Assembly (NCBI RefSeq): GCF_023053635.1 | Contig: NC_086175.1 | Coordinates: forward strand, 117,750,740-117,814,739 | Reading direction: 5' to 3' | DNA: 64,000 nt | DNA from: Elgaria multicarinata webbii | Taxonomy: Eukaryota; Chordata; Lepidosauria; Squamata; Anguidae | Notes under the pieces: model-generated | What the model saw: the letters and a program-made list of their open reading frames with translations, nothing else | Database searches by the model: none | What the model was told of the DNA's origin: nothing | Shown: positions 1-35,132 of the stretch, piece by piece | How the letters are laid out: each line of letters opens with the position of its first letter | Position numbering within the stretch: the stretch's first letter is position 1 | Made by a program: the position numbers and the translations under genes

Positions 1-227
1 GAGTGGAGAAGCCTCGTCTTTTTAAGGATTTAAAAAGTTTCCTAAGGTTTTATCTGCTTTGTCTGCCTCCGCCATTTCAGCTGTGTGAGAGTCTTTGGAA
101 TTCTTGATTGATTGATTGATTGATTTTGCTGCAGTTTGCTTTTGAAGCTGTAAAAGCTGTTTAACGTATTTAATGCAACCAAACTGAAGAAACTCTAGGT
201 GGATGAGAGGAAGACGTGGACACACAA

Positions 228-400
228 TTTATTTATTTATTAAACTTATTTATTTATTAAACTTATATACCGCTCCCATAGCCAGGGCTCTCTGGGCGGT
301 TTACAGAAATTCTAAAATTGAGGTAAAAACAAGTATACAAAATTTAAAACTCTAAAACACAGAACATACACACATAAAGCATTAAAAACCGATTAAAAAC
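228..400 (-). repeat. LINE 3'-tail repeat with (TTTA)n
   Basis: Run of TTTA followed by a segment resembling CTCTCTGGGCGGTTTACAG. The same tail occurs reversed at 36345 and 60317, where it ends in AATAATAAT. Confidence 0.55.
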
Positions 401-520
401 AATTGACATGATCCCAATATGATTGGCAGTTAAGCAGCCAAGTGGCTCTTGGAACAGCTACTAGGGTGTGAATTCCAGACATCTGGAGGCCCTGAGGTGG
501 TCAATACATTGGAACTGAGT

Positions 521-772
521 CATAGAGTCATAGAATCATAGAATAGCAGAGTTGGAAGGGGCCTACAAGGCCATTGAGTCCAACCCCCTGTTCAATGCAG
601 GAATCCAGCCTAAAGCATCCCTGACAGACGGTTGTCCAGCTGCCTCTTGAAGGCCTCTAGTGTGGGAGAGCCCACAACATTACCAGGTAACTGGTTCCAT
701 TGTCGTACTGCTCTAACAGTCAGGAAGTTTTTTCTGATGTCCAGCCGGAATCTGGCTTCCTTTAACTTGAGT
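521..772 (-). repeat. CR1 LINE 3' end
   Basis: Starts with the TCATAGAATCATAGAATAGC-type terminal repeat. Read on the minus strand it encodes the CR1 RT tail ([20 protein letters not shown]). 5'-truncated. Confidence 0.85.
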
Positions 773-1025
773 GAGTAAAAAGAAGCCAAAGGCAAAGGTA
801 GAACCAGGCAATCTTCAAAACGGAATATTTACAAAAGTTTATTTACAGTGCCAAGGTGCCGTCTCCCTCTTTGTTTTTGTATCTGCCCATATGGTCTTAA
901 ATGGCTCTTAACTTAATGCAGTTTAAATACCCTGCAGTTAATGGGTGTTAAGATGTGCTATAGTGGTCAACATGTGATGGGTAGACATTGACCAACTGAA
1001 TGCCAAAGGTAAAGGATATTCTATA

Positions 1026-1731
1026 GTGCAACCACACCTAGAATACTGGGTACAGCTCTGGTTACCATACCTAAAAAAGGATGTTGTAGAGTTGGAAAAA
1101 GTGCAGAAAAGCTCAAGGGACTGGAGCAACTTCCCTAGGAGGAAAAGTTACAATGTCTGGGACTATTTAGCTTAGAATAGATTGTGAGAAACGGGAGCTA
1201 TTTTCAAAATTATACATGGTGTGGAGACAGTGGAGAGGGAAACATTTTTCTCCCTCTTTCATAATACTAGAACCCAATTGGGTCATCCTATGAAGTGGAT
1301 TGGTGGGAGACAGGATTGGTGGGATTCAGGACAGATAAAAAGAAGTAATTCTTCACACAACACATGGTTGGCCCCTGTGTGAACAAGGTGCTGGACTAGA
1401 TGGACCCTCTGTCTGATCCAGCAGGGCTCTTCTTACGTTCTTAACTATGGAATTCGCTTCCACAAGCTGCAGTGTAGACCACCAATTTGGATGACTTTAA
1501 AAGGGGATTGGAAAAATTCATGGAAGGCAAGGCTATCAGTGGTTCCTAGCCCTGATGTCTCTACATGCTTCCTCCAGTCTCAGAGGCAGTATGCCTATAT
1601 ACAAGAGCTGCTGGGGAATAGGGTGGGAGGGTGCTGTTGCACTCCTGTCCTGCTTGCAGATTGGCCACTACGTGAACAGAATGCTGGACTAAATGGACCC
1701 TTGGCCTGATCCAGCGTGGCTCTTCTTATTG
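1026..1731 (+). repeat. CR1-type LINE 3' end with a nested CR1 end
   Basis: Matches the LINE at 38905-39838 from the LEYCVQFW region to the terminal CTTCTTATGTTCTTA. At 1362-1442 an 80-base copy of the extreme 3' end interrupts it; the host copy then resumes. Confidence 0.8.
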
Positions 1732-1733
1732 TA

Positions 1734-2008
1734 TTGCATTATTGCATTTATATCCTGCCTTTTTTCCTCCAAAAAAAATGTTTCATATATCTGGGGATAT
1801 ATGGGTCTGTGAAAAACAATCACAGTACATAGTCCTCCTCCTCTCCATGTTATCCTCACAACAACAACCCTGTGAGGTGGGTTGGGCTGAGAGTCTGTGA
1901 CTGGCCCAAAGTCACCCAGTGGGTTTTCCATGGCCGAGAGGGGGACTAGAACCCAGAACTCCTGACTCCCATTCCAACACTTTAGCCACTACACCACACT
2001 GGCTCTCT
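1734..2008 (-). repeat. tRNA-derived SINE (Sauria-SINE-like), interrupted
   Basis: Minus-strand copy of the SINE whose head reads GCCAGTGTGGTGTAGTGG. A segment of about 54 bases at 1771-1824 is foreign to the SINE and matches 3185-3236 in inverted orientation. Confidence 0.8.
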
Positions 2009-2010
2009 CT

Positions 2011-2071
2011 TATGTTCTTAGAATTTGGTTCACTTTCTTTTGAAATGTGCATTGTATTTGGATTTCAGGTA

Positions 2072-2117
<46 letters not shown>

Positions 2118-2408
2118 GCATTTATCCCCCACCTCTTTTTCCTCCAAGGAACCCAAGGCGGCATACATAATTCTCCTCCTCTCCATTTTATCCTCACAAC
2201 AACAACCCTGTGAGGTAGGTTGGGCTGAGAGTCTGTGACTGGCCCAAAGTCTCCCAGTGAGTTTCCATGGCCGAGAGAGGGACTAGAACCCAGATCTCCT
2301 GACTCCCATTCCGACACTTTAGCCACTACACCACACTGGCTCTCTCTTATGTTCTTAGAATTTGGTTCACTTTCTTTTGAAATGTGCATTGTATTTGGAT
2401 TTCAGGTA

Positions 2409-2465
<57 letters not shown>

Positions 2466-2680
2466 ATTTATCCCCCACCTCTTTTTCCTCCAAGGAACCC
2501 ATACATAATTCTCCTCCTCTCCATTTTATCCTCACAACAACAACCCTGTGAGGTAGGTTGGGCTGAGAGTCTGTGACTGGCCCAAAGGCACCCAGTGGGT
2601 TTCCATGGCTGAGTTAGAACCCGAATCTCCCAACTCCCCATCCAACACTCTAACCACTACACCACACTGGCTCTCTTATT
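2011..2680. repeat. Tandem duplication (337-bp unit) of flank plus SINE
   Basis: Two units, from 2011 and 2348, each start with the same 58-base flank (TATGTTCTTAGAATTTGG onward), then (TTA)n, then a minus-strand SINE (2073-2345 and 2406-2675). The flank is near identical in the two units, while the two SINEs differ more. Confidence 0.85.
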
Positions 2681-2685
2681 ATTAT

Positions 2686-2738
2686 TAATTGTTTATACAG
2701 CACCATCAATGTCCATGGTGCTATACATAGTACTTCGG
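2686..2738 (-). repeat. L2 LINE 3' tail
   Basis: Reversed form of the L2 end seen at 54251-54328 (AGCACCAT...ATGGTGCTAT hairpin and AAT repeats). Confidence 0.6.
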
Positions 2739-3184
2739 TTACTTCACTGTTGATATCAGAGATAGCACCTCTTTGAGCAACATTTTATTGATACAGGCTG
2801 GGATAGATTACTTTGTGACAGTGTTAAATTTGTTAAGCTAGCTCTAGGGAAGAGGATTTTTTTTTTGACAGATGATTACAGAGGTTATTGAGTTGTTTTA
2901 ACTAATCTAATAATTTATAGTACTCAAATCAGTTGCTGATGGTTTGTTAAACGATTTCTTATTTTCTTACCATTATGCTTAGTTTGATTTGCTTGTATAT
3001 TGTCACTCTCTACTTTTCTTGCTTTGAGTCTTTATTTTGATTTATATGCAAAAGTCTGGGGTGATATTGAGCGATAAACTGAACTTGTTTTTGTTTTTGA
3101 TGTAGAATTACTACTGACCTCATGTTAAGTAAGAACTCAAGCACACTGCAGAAGTTAGCAACCTTAGCTTTTTCGCTCATTTGC

Positions 3185-3236
3185 TGATTGTTTTTCACTA
3201 GCCCATATATCCCCAGATATATGAAACATTTTTTTC
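3185..3236. repeat. Inverted partner of the insert at 1771-1824
   Basis: About 48 of 51 bases match the reverse complement of 1771-1822 (core CCATATATCCCCAGATATAT). It lies in otherwise unrecognised sequence, so it may be the source copy. Confidence 0.75.
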
Positions 3237-3237
3237 A

Positions 3238-3589
3238 GTGGCATCTTAGACAGAGAAATTCATTCATTCTTCCAGTCATTTTTTCCCTATTATCAGTAAC
3301 TGCTCATGACTACACATGATGGTACAAATTGCACAATAATGCCAAATTAATCCTTTGCTGTTGTGATTTATTGCACATTGTGGACTGTGGTAGGATTAGA
3401 CTGAAGATATGCAGTAGCGGGTTTATTGTTTTGTTTAAAACTGAAACATATAATAGATGCATCAGTGCTCAATGGCTTGCACACACTCCATTTTGGTATT
3501 GCTTAAAAAAAAAATGTCTGACCACATACAATAACAAGACAAATGAAATGAAGGCTCACACCATGAGCATTAGTGCCTTTGTTATTATT

Positions 3590-3629
<40 letters not shown>

Positions 3630-4300
3630 TATAGCACCAGCAATGTACATGGTGCTATATTTGTACGCCATATTGCCTTCCCCGGCTCCATCCTGTATGC
3701 CTGGGGTATCCAATCTTAAGATTTTTAATTAAAACAAACACACCTAATACGTGGAGGTTGGCATGTTTCCAGCACCATATTTATTTTGGTTCAAAAAGAG
3801 TGGAATTGTTTTGCTTTGCCCAACCTGGGGCTCTCCAGATGCTTTAGACTACAGTTCCCATCATTCCTAACCATTGGTTAGCTGGGGCTGATGGCAGTTG
3901 AAATAGGCTTCAGCGTTTGGGCATATATAAATATGTAATAATTAATTAATTAAATAAAATCTGGAGGGCACCAGAAAGAGGGCTATTTGAAATTGAGTAG
4001 AAAAAGATGAATAGACTTTTATTTGTGCATGTGATTTGTGTGTCAAAATACTGTTTGTATTTTTATAAAATGTGATGGAAATAAACGGTGCATATATCCA
4101 AATAAACTTATTTCCCTTGAGGAAGACTGAAGGGAAATGTTGCAGAAAGCAAAGCACCCATTTAGCATCACAATAGGCGTTGAACAATGACTTTAATCTC
4201 TTTACTACAAGCATGGAGATTTATGTTAAACAATGTGACCTGTAGCCCTTTGCCCTAGAGTGGAAAGGAGATTGCACAATTTTCTCACAGATAAGAGATG
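3238..4300. other. Mostly unassigned sequence upstream of gene A
   Basis: Contains a (TTTA)n run with a minus-strand L2 tail at 3590-3658 and a degraded copy of the CTCCAGATG...ACAGTTCCCATCAT repeat at 3818-3905. No exon is visible. Confidence 0.5.
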
Positions 4301-4301
4301 A

Positions 4302-4335
4302 TGATTCAATTAATCAGTCACTTGCCCTATAAAAA
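4302..4335 (+). promoter_or_regulatory. Gene A core promoter: TATA box and altered AP-1 sites
   Basis: TATAAAAA at 4328-4335. Just upstream, TCAGTCACTTG (4314-4324) aligns with TGAGTCACTTG in the MMP13 promoter, so one base of the AP-1 core differs. A second near-match, TGATTCA, lies at 4302-4308. Confidence 0.7.
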
Positions 4336-4392
4336 CGTATCCCATGCAAGGCACACCAGTAAAACCTTCAGCGATCCAGGAGTTGTGTGAAC

Positions 4393-17536
<13,144 letters not shown>

Positions 17537-18101
17537 GCCACAAGGAATTCTGTCAACATAGAAGCTGGGCCAGCTGAAGACATTACAAAGCATAAGGGTG
17601 GTTCCTTTCAGCAAACACTGGAAGTAAAACAGTAGCATTGGTAATGTTTGTACTGTTTAGATCACCTTGGATTGGGACTGTGATCAATTCACCATGTATG
17701 ATGAAAGTTCTCTTCTTTTTCCAAGTTGGGGAAGTCAAAAAAGTGTTCCTCTGTTTCCTTCTTTTGTGCAAGAATTCAAGTTCCATTGAGATCTCTGGTA
17801 GAGAAAATGTGTACCATGATAAACAGCTGTAGGCCATTTATTTTGGATCCATGATGAATAGCTGAAGGCCTCTCATTTTGGATCCAGTGATTTGGATTAA
17901 AACACTAGATCTGAGGGCTTCTGATTATGCAAGCTGATACAACATCAGGGAATGGATATTTGTGCCTATCTGAAATTGGGACTGTATTCCAGTTATTCTG
18001 ACTTTGTTAACTTGGGTTTATTTTACATGGTACTTGCACCGGTGTGTATATGTACATTTGTGTATATTTGTTGTCTACTTACATATGAAAGTTCATGCCA
18101 C

Positions 18102-18107
18102 AATAAA
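18102..18107 (+). terminator. Candidate polyadenylation signal of gene A
   Basis: AATAAA about 570 bases after the stop codon, followed by T-rich sequence. The 3' UTR would be 17537 to about 18125. Other signals are possible. Confidence 0.55.
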
Positions 18108-18651
18108 CTAGGTCACTTATGTATGTCCATCTCTTGATTTCTCATCAGTTGGTTACCTTGTACTTAAGACTTGTGCAGTTGAACATGGGCACCAACACCA
18201 CTGAAAGAAGATTGTGCTCGAGATGATATGATGTCATAATATGGGAGTTCAATCTGTGATCTTTAACCTGTGGTAGCTCCTTCAGTCACGCAAATCATCC
18301 TTGTCACTGCTGACACTGAGGGAATCAGACTTAAGGTGCCACAGTATCTGTGGTCAAACACAGCGGCTCTTCTGGAATGTGTGCTTTAAAAAAAACTTAT
18401 CTCCTTGTAAACCAACTTATCTTGTGGCCTATTGAGGGCATGACAACTTCGCAATCCCCGGCAGGCAATAAAGACAGGAGGTTTATCAGCCTCTGGACTG
18501 CTCTACATGGCTGATGGGGCTGCAGGCCATGAATTTTGTAAGAGAGAAATGGGGCAAGGGCTATGAGTGGATGTCATCTCACCCTCACCCACCCACAGGA
18601 AAGAAATTAGCCCTTTCTAGAATTTTTACTTGTCTAGAAGAAACCTCAGTA

Positions 18652-18881
18652 TTTATTTATTATTGCATTTATATCCTGCCTTTTTTCCTCCAAGGAACCC
18701 AAGGTGGCATACATAATCCTCCTCTCCATTCTATTGTCACAACAAACCTGTGAGGTGGGTTGGGCTGAGAGTCTGACTGGCCCAAAGTCACCCAGTGGGT
18801 TTCCATGGCTGAATGGGTACTAAAACCCGGATCTCCCGACTCCCAAGTCCAACACTTTAGCCACTGCACCACACTGGCTCT
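18652..18881 (-). repeat. tRNA-derived SINE
   Basis: Minus-strand full-length copy: GCATTTATATCCTGCC tail first, ACCACACTGGCTC head last. Confidence 0.85.
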
Positions 18882-18895
18882 CAGGATAACAAGAG

Positions 18896-19398
18896 TCAGG
18901 ATCTACACTACTGTTTTAAAATGGATAATAACAGCAGTGACAACTGTTGAGGCCCAGGATGCACTCCATATACAGCTTTCAAACCATTTCCAAAGTGCCG
19001 TGTTTCTCGCCTGCCCAAGGGTCTCTACTTCCCTTGCTCGGCTTCGTCCATTTTCTTCTGCTGCCCCTTATGCCTGGAACGCTCTTCCAGAACATTTGAG
19101 AACTACAAGTTCAACCGCAGCTTTTAAAGCTCAGCTAAAAACTTCTTTTTCCTAAAGCTTTTAAAACTTGATTTTGTTCTGACTTTATACTGCTAGTTTT
19201 ACCCTACCCTGTGCCTGTTTGGTGCATTCTCTTCCCCTCCTTATTGTTTTATTATGATTTTATTAGAATGTAAGCCTATGCGGCAGGGTCTTGCTATTTA
19301 CTGTTTTACTCTGTACAGCACCATGTACATTGATGGTGCTATATAAATAAATAAATAATAATAATCATATCTTGCTTGGTGTAGATCTGGCCAGAGCC
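18896..19398. mobile_element. Harbinger-like MITE split by an L2 insertion
   Basis: Left part 18896-18993 (GGATCTACACTACTG) and right part 19373-19398 (TTGCTTGGTGTAGATCTGGCC) are the two ends of the element seen whole at 27286 and 41989. Confidence 0.65.
18994..19372 (+). repeat. L2 LINE 3' end
   Basis: Matches the last 350 bases of the L2 at 50994-54328: [17 protein letters not shown]-coding region, GCGGCAGGGTCTTGCTATTT and the AATAATAAT tail. 5'-truncated. Confidence 0.88.
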
Positions 19399-20059
19399 TA
19401 GCAGGAAAGAAATGTGTGCAAATATGGCTAGGACCTGCCAAAACCAGGCCAGACTTAAAAGTGCATGGCATTTTATTTTTAGGGAATGGTTCCTGAGGTA
19501 AAAAAAGAGGGTGTCAATATAGCTATTGCAAATGCCGGTTAGAATAAGTCAAAATATAACACATATTACATATTAAAAACAACTAGGTGTTTTGCTTCTT
19601 GGCTGTTTCTCTTCCTTGTTTTTAATGACTGGTACTAATACATGGGCTTTACCTTGTATCCCCCCTTCCTCTTAATGACCCCTTTTTAGAAGAAAAGGAT
19701 GTGTGAAAATGCCCTGTCTTTTCCCTTCTCCCAGAGAATTCCCATCAATCCATCCCACCTCATACATGCCCCACATACCAGAGCTGCATAAATAGTTTGT
19801 TTATACTGCCTTTGCAGTCTTACAGTCTTGCACAATGTAAAATGACTGTTTGTCTAGTTCAACCTGGGTAACTAACATTCACTGGTTTAAAAAAGCCCAG
19901 TATGGAGTTTATGTGTGAGAATAGTATTGTTTATTGAGGCCATGTGCTGAATAATCCATTTGAAATGAATGGTGCTTTGCTTTGTTTTGGCTGGATTGTG
20001 GCCTTACTTTATTAGTTAGATAATATTTAAGATTTATGAATTGCTTCTCTTCTAAAACA

Positions 20060-20060
<1 letters not shown>

Positions 20061-20144
<84 letters not shown>
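20061..20144. repeat. (CT)n(GT)n compound microsatellite
   Basis: About 22 CT units followed by about 17 GT units. Confidence 0.95.
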
Positions 20145-20146
<2 letters not shown>

Positions 20147-20336
20147 ATTGCTGGATGGCTATATATTTCCACTAATCCTAACCAATATTGGAAATTGGTT
20201 GGTGTTTTGCAGTGGAATATGAGAAAGGGAGGTGAGAAGGGTACAGTCTATTTGTATGAATTAGTTTTGAGGTGTGCATGTGTACATATGCTGAGATGCA
20301 CTTCAAATGGCTGGGTAAGGGGAGAGAACTCATACT

Positions 20337-20337
20337 T

Positions 20338-20400
<63 letters not shown>
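20337..20400. repeat. (AC)n(AG)n compound microsatellite, inverted form of the previous one
   Basis: Reverse complement in kind of 20061-20144, about 190 bases away; the two could pair. Confidence 0.95.
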
Positions 20401-20403
<3 letters not shown>

Positions 20404-21455
20404 GGCGGAGGCAGGGGAGAGAGATTGAGACTGGAGACTAGAGACAAGGATGTCAGATAAGGAACACAGATTCCTATGACTCAGGCCAATACATAGTGAT
20501 GAGAGAGGAAGTGACCACACAGCCAATCAGAACCAGCCCATCGGTCCATAAATAACCTGTAATATTCAAATTCCTCCCCTCTGTACACACATGGAGGGGA
20601 AGTCCTAGATAGTCAATAGCATTTGATAGGTGTTTTCCCTGTCTTAACGCCCACACCTGGCAAAAGGTAAAACTAGAAAATTAACCCAGTGAGCAATTCT
20701 GCCTACCTCCAATTGTTTTTGCCCTTTGGCATTGCTTGCTACAATGCTGCTGTTATCGAAAGAATTGGTTGAACTTTAACCAAAACAATTTCCTGTCTGA
20801 CTAGGGTTTTGTCAACGGTCTGGAATTGCTCTCAGAAATTGTAGGCAGCAAAACATTGAGTAACTTAATAGGCAAACAACACAGTGGGCATAGTCTGGAA
20901 GTAATTAAAAATATCTTCATACAATGTACCCAAACCAATAAATGTTCAATGGAGGTGCAGCCAGTGTATAATAAGAAATTTCAGGAATACCACTGAATAG
21001 GATTTAATATACTTCACGTGTTGAAGATTTGCATGCCAAAAATACCTCCAAATTATACTCCTCCACCACCTTTATGAAAAAAAGAATTATAGCGCTCTCT
21101 GTATGTGCATCATTAAATTGGCTTTATATTTTGTCTTATCGATGAGCCAAATATTTCTTTTTGCAGCTTAAACAAAACCAATAAAATCAGATACATAGCC
21201 CTGTGTATGCTCCAATGCGTACATGAAGTTTTTGTTCATATATATTGCCTCAAACATTTTAACAGATGCAGATCTGTTCAAGCAAAGAAATGACCACATG
21301 GGTCTGCTTTGTTCATTGGAATGAACAGGGGAATGCCAGGTATGCATCAAAACACTCATGCCTATCACAAATTGATAGACAAGGGGCTGATAATCTGGCA
21401 TCCTCAAACTTTGTGCAAGCTGATCAATAGCACAACTTTCCATACAATGTTTGTG
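20401..21455. other. Unassigned spacer sequence
   Basis: No gene or well-defined repeat recognised. AT-rich in the second half. Confidence 0.4.
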
Positions 21456-21562
21456 TTGCACCTTGGATAGCTCCTTTAGCGTTCTGATGGGTTTCTGGCT
21501 GAAACCCTGAGCAGATTCACCACCCCATTGACTTCAGAGCCACCAGCCTCCACTGCTATGCA
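21456..21562. repeat. Half of a hAT-like fold-back MITE
   Basis: CACCTTGGATAGCTCC to AGCCACCAGCCTCCACTG, the right arm of the family at 22704. Confidence 0.7.
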
Positions 21563-21626
21563 GGTACATGGAAGTCAGAACAAGGAAGGCAATATGCAAC
21601 CCATGTGGTCACTTCTTTGCTTGAAC

Positions 21627-22029
21627 AGCCAGTGTGGTGTAGTGGCTAAAAGTGTCGGACTGGGAGTTGGGAGATCCAGGTTCTAGTCCCCACTCAGCCA
21701 TGGAAACCCACTGGGTTACTTTGGGTCAGTCACAGACTCTCAGCCCAACCTACCTCACAGGGTTGCTGTTATGAGGATAAAATGGAAAGAAGGAGGATTC
21801 TGGGAGGTCGTGGCCTTTCCCACATTAATGGCATTCAAGAGGCATCTGGACAACCATCTGTCAGGTATGCTTTAAGGTGGGCTCCTGCACTGAGCAGGGG
21901 GTTGGACTCGATGGCCTTGTAGGTCCCTTCCAACTCTGCTATTCTATGATTCTGTGTACGCCGCCTTGGGTTCCTTGGAGGAAAAAGGCAGAATATAAAT
22001 GCAATAAATAAATAAATAATAATAATAAT
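21627..22029 (+). repeat. tRNA-derived SINE interrupted by a CR1 end
   Basis: Head at 21627, body to 21799, then 155 bases of CR1, then the SINE tail from 21955 (TGTACGCCGCCTTGGG) ending in (AATA)n/(AAT)n. Confidence 0.88.
21800..21954 (+). repeat. CR1 LINE 3' end nested in a SINE
   Basis: Runs from the [13 protein letters not shown]-coding part to CTGCTATTCTATGATTCTG. Confidence 0.88.
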
Positions 22030-22374
22030 CCCACTCCCCACTGCCCCGAACTTCACACATTCCATGCAATACATGGAAAGTCCTGCGGCCAATTCATCCG
22101 AACACATTGCTGGGATCTCAGTTGTCCATCAAAACAAAAGACAGGAAATCATTGTTTCAAAAGGCAACAAAAGTAGGTCGAAAACATTGCAAAGTAATCA
22201 AAAAGGCTCGGTTTGCTCCTCTCAGCCCTTCCCACAACACCTGGGAATATGCTGAGACTGTGTTTCTAAGCCGCTAGCGGGACAGCAGATTCCTCAAAAC
22301 CCCAGGCCTTCTTGGGGGAAAGGAGGGGCGTGTGGGGGAACAGCAGTGGATGCCTGTTTACTTTACAGTCACTC

Positions 22375-22421
22375 GGAAGTTGTCTCTGGGAGGTGATGAG
22401 TCACTTGTGTCGTCTATAAAA
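22375..22421 (+). promoter_or_regulatory. MMP13: MMP13 core promoter: Ets-like site, AP-1 site, TATA box
   Basis: GGAA core of an Ets/PEA3-type site at 22375-22378, canonical AP-1 site TGAGTCA at 22397-22403, and TATAAAA at 22415-22421, 59 bases before the ATG. This order is known from mammalian MMP1 and MMP13 promoters and implies induction by Fos/Jun signalling. I did not find a clear RUNX2 site nearby. Confidence 0.8.
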
Positions 22422-22479
22422 GTCAAACTATCTGAAAGGCTAAACCATCAGAATTCCAAAAGCTAAGTATCCTTCCAGC

Positions 22480-33440
<10,961 letters not shown>

Positions 33441-33635
33441 TTGCGTTCGGCCCGGTTCTGAACTGTGGAGCAATTTGTCACTCATGAAAAATAATATTGT
33501 GGGTGTTGGGTTTTGTTAGTTGGTTCGTTTTAACCTAGACGCTTGATTCTGTGAACAAGCTCTGGTAATTTCTCCATTGACTTTATATTGTATATATGAG
33601 ATTATGCAGCGCAATGTACATCAGTCTGGAACTGA

Positions 33636-33641
33636 ATTAAA
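33636..33641 (+). terminator. MMP13: Candidate polyadenylation signal of MMP13
   Basis: ATTAAA about 200 bases after the stop codon; a common variant of the AATAAA signal. A longer 3' UTR cannot be excluded. Confidence 0.45.
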
Positions 33642-33653
33642 AAGGGATGGCAT

Positions 33654-34074
33654 TCATAATTCACAAGTATATTGTGGGGCATTACGACATCTGAAAGTTG
33701 AATGAAGAGACAGCGGACAATCGTCCTGTCTGGTGCAGATGAGAATGCTTCCAGACAAGTTTTCCATGGCACTCCATGGACATCTATGGGAAGTCCACAC
33801 CTCAACTTCTACTCATGACCCTCCCATGTTTTCTTACTGCTTCATCTATCTTTTTCCTTAACTCAGAAAATCTGTTAAAGAGAAAAAGACGGAACAGCAG
33901 TACAATGCCTTCCAGTTGCTAGTGCTAGGAGTCCTCTGTCTGGAAGCACCCCAAAAGTTACACACATATATATATTTATGCTACTCAAGAGCTCTAGGTC
34001 AATTTGTGCCTTGTAAAAGAAACTTGGCACCTTTCAGGCTGAGGTCCCCGAATCCTAGAATAGTAGAGCTGGAA
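33654..34074. other. Spacer after MMP13
   Basis: Nothing recognised. Confidence 0.4.
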
Positions 34075-34200
34075 GGAGCACAGTCCACAAGGGAGGTTAC
34101 CCAATCAAAAAATGAGATCAGATTAGCCTGACAGGATTTGTTCTTGACAAATCCATGCTGGCTTCTAGTAATCACGGCACTGCATTGTTTCCTATAGATG
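34075..34200 (-). repeat. CR1 reverse transcriptase fragment
   Basis: The minus strand encodes SQHGFVKNKSCQANLISFF and WVTSLVD, a conserved block of CR1 RT. The flanking 34200-34620 is unassigned. Confidence 0.65.
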
Positions 34201-35132
34201 AAGACAGGGTTTCCAACTTCTGGCCCAGAGATGATACCAATTCCTTTAGGGAGCAATCCTATGTCCCCTAGAGAGAGTATTGGATTGTTTGGTTTCCTGG
34301 CTCCAAACTCATAGACCAGGGGGCCAACGTCACGGTGCTGGGTTGGCACTGCACCATCGCCAGACCCCATGGTTTCGCTGGTGTGGGGTGGTGGCAAGTT
34401 ATACAGATGGAGGGAGGCAGCGTGGACTTTCTGGTGACCATTAGGCTCACTGGGCCCACCCCCTCTTCCTTCTGCAGCTTCTAGCAACCAACGGCAAGTT
34501 GCCTTCCACCCAGAAATGCTCCCTGGAGCAGCGCACAAGTGAAGACAGGAAAAGCCGGGGTAAAAGTCGCTTCCCTCTGCTGTGCCGTTGCTGCAGTGGG
34601 ACATTTTGTCATCCTCCCATCTGCATTAGCCAGATGTTATTGGTTTATTTAAAACATGTATTAGCCATGCTTCAGCCACAGAAACACAGAGATAAAAATA
34701 TAAAAATACTTATGTGTAGATCTATAACAATATACGATATATAATCAAGTCACAGCAGGCAATACAAATCCAGCATAAAAGCAGTAAACAAAACTAAGCC
34801 TACACTCACTGAATTGGGGGTATGTCCAGAACCCACAAAGGGTTTTTCCTTTTCAGTAAACATGTGCCATAAAAAACAAGGGCAAGTAAAAAAAGGCTTT
34901 TGCCTAACACTAAAACCAGAACAGAAACAGCACCAGACCTTATCTTTTAACAGGGGGAAACAGAAATAAGAAAGAAGCAGATACCCCAACCAAGGGTGTC
35001 AAGAGCAAGGGATGAATTGAGTAAAATACTAAACTAAAATACTAAATTGAGTAAAATACTGAGGATAGCAGACCTCAAAGTAGGGGTGAGCAACTTACAA
35101 TGTAAGGGCTGCATGTGGCACTCAACCTAATT

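Noticed and set aside
2072-2463. Poly-Asn, poly-Tyr, poly-Leu and poly-Ile open frames
   Set aside because: Created by (TTA)n microsatellites; the same holds at 37698, 44338 and 20061.
33999-34604. 201-codon minus-strand open frame as a gene
   Set aside because: One part is a CR1 reverse transcriptase fragment; the rest has no family features.
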